Shown here: piece by piece, positions 6,032 through 13,613 of the stretch
How positions within the stretch are numbered: position 1 is the stretch's first letter
Layout: every line of letters starts with the position of its first letter
Source of the DNA: Marinobacter sp.
GTDB taxonomy: Bacteria; Pseudomonadota; Gammaproteobacteria; Pseudomonadales; Oleiphilaceae
Direction: 5' to 3'
Assembly: GCA_017643965.1 (NCBI GenBank)
Contig: JAEPMM010000017.1
Span: 1-18,415, forward strand
Length of the DNA stretch: 18,415 nucleotides
Notes under the pieces: generated by a model
The model's input: only the letters and a program-made list of their open reading frames with translations
The model's database searches: none
What the model was told of the DNA's origin: nothing
Program-made: the position numbers and the translations under genes

Positions 6032-8632
6032 TCAGGCCGTTGCCACCTGAGCGTCCTCACGGCTTTTACGCCGCAGTTGACCGAAGGCAAGCAGCCCCAG
6101 GAGAATCAGGGCGGGGATGAACATCAGCTCCTTCGGCGGTCGCTCGAGCTTCACCTGAACCGCGTCGATGGTCCAGCCGAAGCCAATCCCGGCATCTTCG
6201 GCCTGGCTGCCGAACTCGACAAATTCCACCGCCATACGGTCACCGTCCGGCCGCAACTCGATGCCGGCGGCCATCAGGCGCTCTTCCGGCGTGTCGCCTG
6301 CGGGAATTTCAAGCTTGAGATAGGTGGTCACATCGCTGCCATCCAGCGACATGCCGGAGGCCTTCAGCACCAACGCTTCGTCTGCCGGCACGTCTTCCAC
6401 ATACGCCATGATCTGCGCACCAGGGCGCTCCTCGTGCTCCGGGTACACCATGTCCCACCAGTATCCGGGACGGAACATGGTGAAGGTTATCAGCAACAGC
6501 AGCAGGGACTCCCACTTGTAGCTCTTGGTAAACCAGTAGCCCTGAGTGGCCGCCGAAAACACCAGCATAGCCGTCACCGCACCGAAGATAGTGACCAGCA
6601 GATCCAGCCACCCCGTCAACCCGATCAGTAACAGCTGAGTATTGAAGATGAACATGAACGGCAGAATGGCCGTGCGTATGTCGTAGGTGAAGCCCTGTAT
6701 ACCCGTTCGTATCGGGTCGGCACCGGAAATGGCCGCCGCCGCGTAGGCGGCCAGCCCCACGGGCGGCGTATCATCCGCCAGGATACCGAAGTAGAACACA
6801 AACAGATGCACGGCAATGAGTGGCACCAGCAAGCCGTTCTGGGCGCCCAGGGTGACGATGACCGGCGCCATCAGGGTCGACACCACGATGTAGTTGGCCG
6901 TGGTTGGCATCCCCATGCCGAGTATCAGACTGATGACGGCCGTGAAAATCAGCATCAGCAGCAGATTGCCCCCGGACAGGAATTCCACGAACTCCGTCAT
7001 CACCAGACCAATGCCGGTAAGAGTGACCGTACCCACGACGATGCCGGCGGTGGCCGTCGCCACACCGATACCGACCATATTGCGTGCACCGGTGGCCAGC
7101 GAATGCGTCAAATCCACAAGGCCGATCTTGCAGTTCTCGAAAAAGGCGCCCTGTTTACGGAAAAAGGCCAGCAGTGGGCGCTGCGTAATAACAATAAAAA
7201 TCATGAACAAGGTGGCCCAGAACGCCGACAGCTGGGGCGAGAAACGCTCCACCGTCAGACACCAGATCAGCACCACCACCGGCAGCAGGTAATACAACCC
7301 GGTTTTTACCGTCGGCCCCATCTCCGGGAGTTCACCCATTGCCGCTTCCGGGTCGTCAATTTCCAGCTCCGGGAAACGCGTGGCGTAAGCCACCAGAGCA
7401 ATATACACCAGCAGCAGTATGGGCCCGAGAACCCAGGCAGCGGCGTCGCCCAGCCAGGCTTTCGTCCAGCCGATACCGTAGTAGACCGCCAGGGTCAGCA
7501 CACTGAGGCCAATCAGAAGCACCACCCAGTTGAGCATGCGCTGGGCCAGTGTCGGGCGGTTCAGCCGTTCCATGCCTTTCATGTTCAGCTTGCAGGCTTC
7601 GAGATGGACGATGTAGATCAGCGCTACATAGGAGATCAGTGCCGGCAGAATCGCATGCTTGATCACTTCCAGATAGGAAATGCCCACGTACTCCACCATC
7701 AGGAAGGCGGCCGCCCCCATGATCGGTGGCGTCAGCTGGCCATTGGTGGAAGCGGCCACTTCCACGGCACCCGCTTTGGTCGCGGGGAAGCCGACACGCT
7801 TCATCAGCGGAATGGTGAACGTACCGGTGGTGACCACGTTGGCAATCGAGGAGCCGGAAATCACGCCGCTCAGACCACTGGACACCACGGCCGCCTTGGC
7901 CGGACCGCCACGCATGTGGCCAAGCCCCGCATACGCAACCTTGATAAAGTAATTACCAGCCCCCGCACGCTCGAGCAAAGCGCCAAACAGCACGAAGAGA
8001 AAAACAAAACTGGTGGATACGCCCAGTGCTACCCCGAACACCCCTTCGGTGCCAAGCCACTGATGCGACGCAAGTTTATTGAGACTTACCCCCTTGTGCG
8101 CAATGACATCGGGCATGTAAGGGCCGGCAAGCGAATAAGTAATGAAGATGGCAGCGACAACGGTCAGCGGAAGCCCCAGTGAACGACGCGTTGCCTCCAA
8201 CAAAAGCACCAGACCAATCATGGCAACCCACAGGTCCATGGTGGTCGGCAGCCCCGGACGGGACGATAAGGCTTCATAAAACACGTAGAGGTAAGACGCG
8301 CAGAAGGCCGCAACCAGTGCCAGAATCCAGTCGTAGAACGGAACATCGTTAACGTTCCGCCCCTTGATCATCGGGTACGCCGAGAACGCCAGGAAAACCG
8401 CAAATGCCAGGTGTATCGACCGCGCCTCGGTCGAATTGAACAATCCGAAATTAAGGATATACGGCAGGGGTGACGCTATCCAAAGCTGGAACAACGACCA
8501 AACTAATGGAACTATAAAAAGAATAACAGCGGCATTACCACTAGCGGCCCTGCCTCCGGTTTCGGTCTGCAGAATCTGCTCTATTTTGTCGCCATCCACG
8601 CCAGCCCCGTTAGCCGGGTCGTTTGTTGCCAT
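6032..8632 (-). CDS. TRAP transporter fused permease (DctQM, TAXI family) with DUF3394 tail
   Basis: This is an inner-membrane permease of a TRAP secondary transporter, which imports a small, usually acidic solute by ion symport with help from a periplasmic receptor. At 866 residues it fuses the small 4-TM (DctQ-like) part to the large DctM part. The 4-TM part has segments near 35-58, 72-90, 100-122 and 132-150. The DctM part runs from about 155 to 695. DctM signatures are GLSGVISGSSIANVV (253-267), GMGMPTTANYIV (572-583) and ADDTPPVGLAAYAAAAISGADP (619-640). The C-terminal stretch from about 695 to 855 is soluble, ends in one more membrane helix (836-852) and matches the DUF3394 domain often found on such fusions. 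The start has AGGA upstream. It follows the TAXI receptor gene by 84 bases. The substrate cannot be told from sequence. Confidence 0.95.
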   Translation of the reverse strand: MATNDPANGAGVDGDKIEQILQTETGGRAASGNAAVILFIVPLVWSLFQLWIASPLPYILNFGLFNSTEARSIHLAFAVFLAFSAYPMIKGRNVNDVPFYDWILALVAAFCASYLYVFYEALSSRPGLPTTMDLWVAMIGLVLLLEATRRSLGLPLTVVAAIFITYSLAGPYMPDVIAHKGVSLNKLASHQWLGTEGVFGVALGVSTSFVFLFVLFGALLERAGAGNYFIKVAYAGLGHMRGGPAKAAVVSSGLSGVISGSSIANVVTTGTFTIPLMKRVGFPATKAGAVEVAASTNGQLTPPIMGAAAFLMVEYVGISYLEVIKHAILPALISYVALIYIVHLEACKLNMKGMERLNRPTLAQRMLNWVVLLIGLSVLTLAVYYGIGWTKAWLGDAAAWVLGPILLLVYIALVAYATRFPELEIDDPEAAMGELPEMGPTVKTGLYYLLPVVVLIWCLTVERFSPQLSAFWATLFMIFIVITQRPLLAFFRKQGAFFENCKIGLVDLTHSLATGARNMVGIGVATATAGIVVGTVTLTGIGLVMTEFVEFLSGGNLLLMLIFTAVISLILGMGMPTTANYIVVSTLMAPVIVTLGAQNGLLVPLIAVHLFVFYFGILADDTPPVGLAAYAAAAISGADPIRTGIQGFTYDIRTAILPFMFIFNTQLLLIGLTGWLDLLVTIFGAVTAMLVFSAATQGYWFTKSYKWESLLLLLITFTMFRPGYWWDMVYPEHEERPGAQIMAYVEDVPADEALVLKASGMSLDGSDVTTYLKLEIPAGDTPEERLMAAGIELRPDGDRMAVEFVEFGSQAEDAGIGFGWTIDAVQVKLERPPKELMFIPALILLGLLAFGQLRRKSREDAQVATA

Positions 8633-8672
8633 AAAAAATTCCTGCTACATGAAAGATTAATCGCCCCAGAGA

Positions 8673-8703
8673 CAACACAGCGGGCACATGGCCCGCTGTG
8701 TTG
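8673..8703 (-). promoter_or_regulatory. Strong intercistronic hairpin between receptor and permease genes
   Basis: A perfect 13-bp stem, CAACACAGCGGGC with GCCCGCTGTGTTG, encloses a 5-base loop (8686-8690). CGCCC/GGGCG arms farther out (8662-8666 with 8704-8708) can extend it. It starts 13 bases after the receptor stop codon. It lacks a T-run on the minus strand, so full termination is unlikely. Such hairpins commonly protect the receptor mRNA from 3' decay and give more receptor than permease. That role is inferred. Confidence 0.75.
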
Positions 8704-8716
8704 GGGCGCAGACAGA

Positions 8717-9700
8717 TCAGTCGATCAGGCCGGCTTCCTTGTAGTACTTGACAGCGCCCGGGTGCAGCGGTGCACTGTTGGCGTCGGTCACCATCTCGCT
8801 TTTGTCAAGATTACCAAACGCTGGGTGCAGGCGCTTGAAGCTGTCGAAGTTTTCAAAAACAGCTTTCACAACGGCATACACCACGTCGTCTGGCACGTCA
8901 GTAGACGACACGAACGTTGCAGCCACACCGAAGGTTGTGACATCGTCATCGCTGCCACGATACATTCCACCGGGAATAACGGCCTTACGGTAGTAAGGAT
9001 TGTCATCGATCAGTTTCTTGGTTGCGGCGTTATCTACGTTGACCAGCACACTGTCACAGGAGGTTGTGGCTTCCTTGATTGCGCCGGAGGGATGGCCCAC
9101 GGTGTAAAAGAAAGCATCGATGTTGCCATCGCACAGCGCCTGAGATTGTTCCGCAGCCTTGATTTCAGCCGCCAGGGAGAACTTGCTCTCATCCCAGCCC
9201 ATTTCCTTCATCAGCACCTCGGCGGTGGCGCGCTGACCGGAGCCGGGGTTACCGATGGACACACGTTTGCCCTCCAGGTCTTCAAAAGTCTTGATGCCGG
9301 AGCCCTTACTGGCGACTACCGTAAACGGTTCCGGATGCAGGGAGAACACTGAGCGCAGCTTTTCATCCTTGCCGGCACTCTCGAATTCGCTGGAGCCATT
9401 GTAGGCGTGGAACTGCCAGTCGGACTGCGCGACGGCCAGGTCGAGCTCGCCCTCACGAATGGCGTTCAGGTTGTATACGGAGCCACCGGTGCTCTCGACG
9501 GAACAACGAATACCATGCTCCTTACGGTCCATATTGACCAGACGACAGATCGCGCCACCGGCCGGATAGTAAACGCCGGTCACACCACCGGTGCCGATGG
9601 TTACAAAGCGCTGTTCCTGAGCGGTAACCGCTGAAGAAGCCGCACCCAGGCTGACTGCCGCAGCAAGCGCAAGAACGGAACTCTTGATTTTTAGCGTCAT
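8717..9700 (-). CDS. TAXI-family TRAP transporter periplasmic solute receptor
   Basis: This is a periplasmic binding protein that captures the substrate and delivers it to the adjacent fused TRAP permease. From the ATG at 9700 it has 327 residues. That ATG has AAGGAAG at good spacing; an ATG seven codons further upstream has no ribosome binding site. Residues 1-27 (MTLKIKSSVLALAAAVSLGA...AVTA) form a Sec signal peptide, with likely cleavage at AVTA|QEQ. The mature N-terminus RFVTIGTGGVTGVYYPAGGAI is the typical TAXI start. Further family features are ELDLAVAQSDW, GKRVSIGNPGSGQRATAE and an end rich in LHPGAVKYYKEAG. No lipobox is seen. It is the promoter-proximal gene of a two-gene operon. The substrate is unknown; TAXI receptors are often linked to dicarboxylates or glutamate. 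Confidence 0.95.
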   Translation of the reverse strand: MTLKIKSSVLALAAAVSLGAASSAVTAQEQRFVTIGTGGVTGVYYPAGGAICRLVNMDRKEHGIRCSVESTGGSVYNLNAIREGELDLAVAQSDWQFHAYNGSSEFESAGKDEKLRSVFSLHPEPFTVVASKGSGIKTFEDLEGKRVSIGNPGSGQRATAEVLMKEMGWDESKFSLAAEIKAAEQSQALCDGNIDAFFYTVGHPSGAIKEATTSCDSVLVNVDNAATKKLIDDNPYYRKAVIPGGMYRGSDDDVTTFGVAATFVSSTDVPDDVVYAVVKAVFENFDSFKRLHPAFGNLDKSEMVTDANSAPLHPGAVKYYKEAGLID

Positions 9701-9775
9701 GGGATCTTCCTTTTTTCTCATCGTTATCGTTTATTGCCCACGGTCAATCGCGGACAAACTACCGGTCCGAATTGA

Positions 9776-9804
9776 AACATAGACCACTTCGGGTGATAAA
9801 TAAA
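9776..9804 (-). promoter_or_regulatory. Possible sigma70 promoter for the TAXI-TRAP operon
   Basis: On the minus strand, a -35-like TTTATT (9804-9799) is separated by 17 bases from a -10-like TATGTT (9781-9776), about 75 bases before the receptor start. The spacing is ideal but the -35 matches only three consensus positions. A promoter is needed here because a strong terminator lies just upstream. This exact site is tentative. Confidence 0.3.
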
Positions 9805-9840
9805 GGATGCATTAGCTGCCTAACCGGTTGAGCAAGAAAC

Positions 9841-9867
9841 AAAAAAGCCCGCAGAGCGGGCTTTTTT
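9841..9867 (-). terminator. Intrinsic terminator of the DUF1329-YCF48-RND cluster
   Basis: AAAAAAGCCCGC pairs with GCGGGCTTTTTT as a perfect 12-bp stem with a 3-base loop and flanking T-run. It lies 17 bases after the RND stop at 9885. Its symmetric A/T arms make it able to work in both directions, but only minus-strand genes are present. Confidence 0.93.
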
Positions 9868-9884
9868 GCAGGGTCCGGCAACGC

Positions 9885-12269
9885 TTATTTGGATGCGCGC
9901 GCCTTCGCTACCATACGGTCTGGACGCAGCAGGAAGCGCGCCAATGCGGGCAAAAGCCAGATCGCTCCGATCATGTTCCACAGGAACATGAAGAACAGCA
10001 GGAAGCCCATGTCGGCCTGGAACTTGATCGGTGAGAAGATCCAGGTTACCACGCCGAGACCCAGGGTTACGCCGGTAAAGATGACCGCCTTGCCCGTGGA
10101 ACGCAGCGTTTCGAAGTAAGCGTCCTGAAGCGTCTTGCCCTCCAGCAGGTATTTCTCAAGATTGCTGTAGATATAGATGCCGTAGTCGACACCGATACCA
10201 ACGCCCAGCGCGATCACCGGGAGGGTCGCAACCTTGATACCAATACCAGACACCGCCATGATCGCCTCACAGAGGATGGAGGTCAGACCCAGGGGCACCA
10301 CGATACACAGCACCGCCCGGATCGAGCGGAACGTCAGGAAGCACAGGAAGCTCACCACGCTGTAGACAAAGATCAGCATCATGTTCTTGGCGCTGGAGAT
10401 AACTTCGTTCGTCGCCGCCTCAACGCCCGCGTTACCAGCCGCAAGCTTGAAGGTGTGCTCTTCGTTGCTGTTGGCCTGGGCAAATTCCTCGACACGCTCA
10501 ACCACGGTCTGCAGGGTTTCCGCCTTGTGGTCCTCGAGGAACACCAGCACCGGCGTCAGGTCACAATTGGTGTTGATCAGCCCTGCCGGAGCTTCACGGA
10601 TAGACGCGTTGATGATGGTCTGGTTGCGGGAAATCTCATACCACTTCCAGCTACCCTCGTTGAGCGCCTTGGTCACGATCTTGGAAACATCCGCCAGCGA
10701 CGCAGTCGACTGGACACCCGGGGTGTTCTGCAATTCCCATTGCAGGTTGTCCATGGCTCTCAGCACGTTGTACTGGGTGCACTGCTCTTCCGGGGTCTGG
10801 ACCATGATGACCATGACGTCAGCGCTGGTCGAGTAGTTGTCGATAATGTAGGCGTTATCCAGATTGTAACGGGAGTCCGCCCTCAGCTCAGGTGCACCCT
10901 GGTCCAGATCGCCTACCTTGAGGCCCTGCTTGTAGTACAGGCCCAGCCCAAGACCGATAACGGCAATCAGCAAGGAGATAGGTGCCACGCCCGGATGGGC
11001 GAAGTACGACATGACGCGCCATTTGCGATCCTGTTTCTCGCCGCGGTTCTGAACGTTACGGATGCCGCCCTTGGTGATCCCGATGTAGGACATGATCAGC
11101 GGGTGCAGAACCAGGTTGGTGATGATCACGATGGCCACACCCAGTCCGGCTGCCACAGCCAGATCCTTGATCACGTCAATTTCGATGTACAGCAGTGTCA
11201 GGAAGCCAAAGGCATCGGAAATCAGAGCGAGCATGCCCGGTATGTACAAGGCCCGGAACGCAAGCCTGGCCGCGGTGATGGGATCGAAACCCTTCGCCGC
11301 CTCGGCGGCCATGGCATTCACTATCTGGACGCCGTGACTGATACCGATAGCGAAAACGAGGAACGGAACCAATACCGAATACGGATCCAGACCGTAGCCG
11401 AGCAGCCTGAGTATACCCAGCTGCCAGAACACCGCGATGATGGAAGAGAATACGGGAACCAGCGTGCCTGCTATGCACCGGGAATACCAGAACAGCAGCA
11501 GGGTAGTCAGAAGAATGGTAATACCTGCGAAGTAAGCAATGGAGCCGATACCCTCAATCAGATCGCCAACTTTTTTCGCGAAACCGACGATGTGAATCTC
11601 GATGTTGGGGTTGTTTGCTCCGTACTTCTGGCGAATCTTTTCCTCCAGTTGCCGCGAAAACTCGCCGTAATCAAGGGGCTCTCCGGTTTCCGGATTCTTT
11701 TCGTAAAGAGGCGCGTATACAATCGTCGATCGGAAATTATCGGAGATCAGCCGGCCTACTTCATTTGAGCGCAGAACGTTCTGACGCAGAGCCTCAAGAC
11801 TTTCCCGGGAACCATCATAATTATCAGGAATGACCGTGCCGCCCTGAAACCCCTGCTCGGTGACTTCTACCCAGCGGACGTTGGCGGTCCACAGCGACTT
11901 GAGCCCGGAGCGATCAACGCCGCTGAGATAGAAAACCTCATCGGTGATCTGCTTCAGGGTTTCCATGTACTCTTCGGTAAAAATGTCGCCTTCCGTGACC
12001 TCCACCGCAATTCGAACAAAGTTACCCAGATTTTCCAGGTCATTTCTGTGTTCGAGCATATTCACGATGTAAGGATGCTCAAGCGGAATCATCCTCTCAA
12101 AACTGGCATCCGGCTGAATCTTGATGGCGTTATAGCCGAGAAACAGTGTCAGTATAAAAAACGCAATCAGGATGATGGCCCGATTGTTGAAGATCAGACG
12201 TTCCAGGAACGGCTCCGCCTTCGGTGTCGTCAGGTAATGTTCGCCCTTGTCGTGCTTCGGGTTCGACAT
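9885..12269 (-). CDS. RND/MMPL-family inner-membrane transporter
   Basis: This is an integral inner-membrane protein of the RND superfamily (MMPL/COG1033-like). The family uses the proton gradient to move lipids or hydrophobic compounds outward or between membranes. The 794-residue product has two halves. Each has a lead membrane helix (about 30-48 and 426-446), a large periplasmic loop (about 50-235 and 448-625) and a five-helix sterol-sensing-like bundle (about 240-400 and 628-780). The second half has the RND signature GVGIGVDYGIY with D695. The matching site in the first half is AIGISHGVQIV (307-317), without an acidic residue. The start has GAGGGG upstream. It follows the YCF48-like gene by 46 bases and ends at a strong terminator, so it is last in its operon. 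At this length it is not an AcrB-type pump, which runs to about 1000-1050 residues. The substrate is unknown. Confidence 0.92.
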   Translation of the reverse strand: MSNPKHDKGEHYLTTPKAEPFLERLIFNNRAIILIAFFILTLFLGYNAIKIQPDASFERMIPLEHPYIVNMLEHRNDLENLGNFVRIAVEVTEGDIFTEEYMETLKQITDEVFYLSGVDRSGLKSLWTANVRWVEVTEQGFQGGTVIPDNYDGSRESLEALRQNVLRSNEVGRLISDNFRSTIVYAPLYEKNPETGEPLDYGEFSRQLEEKIRQKYGANNPNIEIHIVGFAKKVGDLIEGIGSIAYFAGITILLTTLLLFWYSRCIAGTLVPVFSSIIAVFWQLGILRLLGYGLDPYSVLVPFLVFAIGISHGVQIVNAMAAEAAKGFDPITAARLAFRALYIPGMLALISDAFGFLTLLYIEIDVIKDLAVAAGLGVAIVIITNLVLHPLIMSYIGITKGGIRNVQNRGEKQDRKWRVMSYFAHPGVAPISLLIAVIGLGLGLYYKQGLKVGDLDQGAPELRADSRYNLDNAYIIDNYSTSADVMVIMVQTPEEQCTQYNVLRAMDNLQWELQNTPGVQSTASLADVSKIVTKALNEGSWKWYEISRNQTIINASIREAPAGLINTNCDLTPVLVFLEDHKAETLQTVVERVEEFAQANSNEEHTFKLAAGNAGVEAATNEVISSAKNMMLIFVYSVVSFLCFLTFRSIRAVLCIVVPLGLTSILCEAIMAVSGIGIKVATLPVIALGVGIGVDYGIYIYSNLEKYLLEGKTLQDAYFETLRSTGKAVIFTGVTLGLGVVTWIFSPIKFQADMGFLLFFMFLWNMIGAIWLLPALARFLLRPDRMVAKARASK

Positions 12270-12315
12270 TCAAAAGCCCCTCTATTATCCGTTCTGTTGT
12301 TGCCGCATCAGGGCG

Positions 12316-13464
12316 TTATTGAAGGTTGTTGCCACGGGCGTCGGTAAGTTTGACGCCACCCTCGCCTACCAGGAGAAGGTTTGTTCCCGATACAGGAACC
12401 ACACCCATCACACCTTCCCGATCCCGGCGAAAGTTCGGTCGAAATGATTCGCCACCGTTGGTGCTCATCAGCACAGCGCCACCGTTACCCACCAGGGTAA
12501 TGCGACCATCCTCGGCCACCGCGCCGCTCATCAGAGTCGCTCCGGCTTCGTTAGTGATCATGTTCCAGGACCGACCCAAATCGGTAGAACGCATCATGTT
12601 GCCGCGCAGTCCGAAGGCAAGAATCTCATTCACTTGACCGGTGCCGGTCACACCGAACAAAGAGCCTGGATAGGGGCTTTCTCGACGCTCCCAAGTGTCA
12701 CCACCGTCTGTAGAGACGTGAATCTGACCTGCTTCACCCACGATAACCAGTGCACCGCCGGTAATCTGCGTGACGCTGTTCAGGTGGAAATTCTGGGCAT
12801 TTTCGATTTCAGTGGACATGTCCCGCCAGCTTTCGCCGCCGTCCGTGGTGCGCAGTATCATGCCGTAGGCGCCAACCACGAAACCGTGGCTGTCATCTTC
12901 GAACCAGACATCAAGAAACGGATTCACCGGACCAATCTCAAGATCCGATTCCATGTTCTCTACCGCGAAGAAGAGATCATCCAGTGCCCATTCAAGATCG
13001 CCCTTATCTTCCTCAGGCGCTTCTTCGATCTGCTCTTCCAGCTCGGCAATCTGTTGCTGCTTGCTTTCGATTGCAAGCTCGGCAGCCTCAACACCGGTAA
13101 GCTGCAGCTCCCAGGTTTTCCCTGCGTCGGCGGTATGAAGCACCACGCCGCTGTGCCCCACAGCCCAGCCATGTTCGTCCGTTCCAAAGTCGACACCGGT
13201 CAAAGTGACTGAAACGGGAACCTGCCCCTGCACCCAGGTTTGACCCTCATCATCGGAAAAAATGATGTGGCCCCGCTCCCCGGCGGCCACTAGCCGGTCA
13301 CCGGCCCTGGTCACATCGTTGAGCAGTGATTCCGGTGCCAGCAGCGTCGGTCGGGATGGAGTTTCGATGATATCTGCAAGCGCAAACACCGTGGGGGCGC
13401 ACAATGCCATGGATACTCCAAGACACGCCGCACCCAGAGTCTTGCACATCAACCTTGTAGCCAT
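12316..13464 (-). CDS. YCF48-like secreted beta-propeller protein
   Basis: This is a periplasmic beta-propeller protein of the YCF48/Hcf136-like (BNR/Asp-box) type; in cyanobacteria a relative assists photosystem II assembly. In bacteria without photosynthesis the role is unknown, but such genes recur beside RND and DUF1329 genes. The 382-residue product has a signal peptide (1 to about 28-30, MATRLMCKTLGAACLGVSMA then VFALA). It has six Asp-box repeats: SDDEGQTW (70-77), TADAGKTW (111-118), TTDGGESW (206-213), STDGGDTW (251-258), STDLGRSW (293-300) and STNGGESF (334-341). Between boxes 2 and 3, residues about 125-178 form a charged helical, coiled-coil-like insert (KQQQIAELEEQIEEAPEE). The start is the ATG at 13464, with only a weak AGGC site; an ATG five codons on is an alternative. 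It lies 46 bases before the RND gene, in one operon. Confidence 0.88.
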   Translation of the reverse strand: MATRLMCKTLGAACLGVSMALCAPTVFALADIIETPSRPTLLAPESLLNDVTRAGDRLVAAGERGHIIFSDDEGQTWVQGQVPVSVTLTGVDFGTDEHGWAVGHSGVVLHTADAGKTWELQLTGVEAAELAIESKQQQIAELEEQIEEAPEEDKGDLEWALDDLFFAVENMESDLEIGPVNPFLDVWFEDDSHGFVVGAYGMILRTTDGGESWRDMSTEIENAQNFHLNSVTQITGGALVIVGEAGQIHVSTDGGDTWERRESPYPGSLFGVTGTGQVNEILAFGLRGNMMRSTDLGRSWNMITNEAGATLMSGAVAEDGRITLVGNGGAVLMSTNGGESFRPNFRRDREGVMGVVPVSGTNLLLVGEGGVKLTDARGNNLQ

Positions 13465-13505
13465 TCAGATTGCCTATATGTTGTTTTGAACAGTGTCTCT
13501 CTGGT

Positions 13506-13558
13506 GCCGGAAACCGGCCAGCCTCATAAACATACCGGCAACCTTTCGGTTACCGGTA
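13506..13558 (-). promoter_or_regulatory. Two hairpins between the DUF1329 and YCF48-like genes
   Basis: In the 149-base gap, the minus strand has TACCGGTAACC/GGTTGCCGGTA (13558-13533), an 11-bp stem with one G-U pair and a GAAA loop. About 15 bases later comes GCCGG/CCGGC (13518-13506) with a 3-base loop. Neither is followed by a T-run. They could protect the DUF1329 mRNA end or lower expression of the downstream genes; the role is inferred. I see no clear promoter for the YCF48-like gene here. Confidence 0.5.
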
Positions 13559-13613
13559 GATTGGTTCACCACGCCTCCCTGGCGAGGATATCGCCCGCAG
13601 GGCCTCGATTGAC

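Noticed and set aside
9701..9721. Upstream ATG adding seven residues to the TAXI receptor
   Set aside because: No ribosome binding site lies ahead of it, while the ATG at 9700 has AAGGAAG at good spacing and starts a standard signal peptide.
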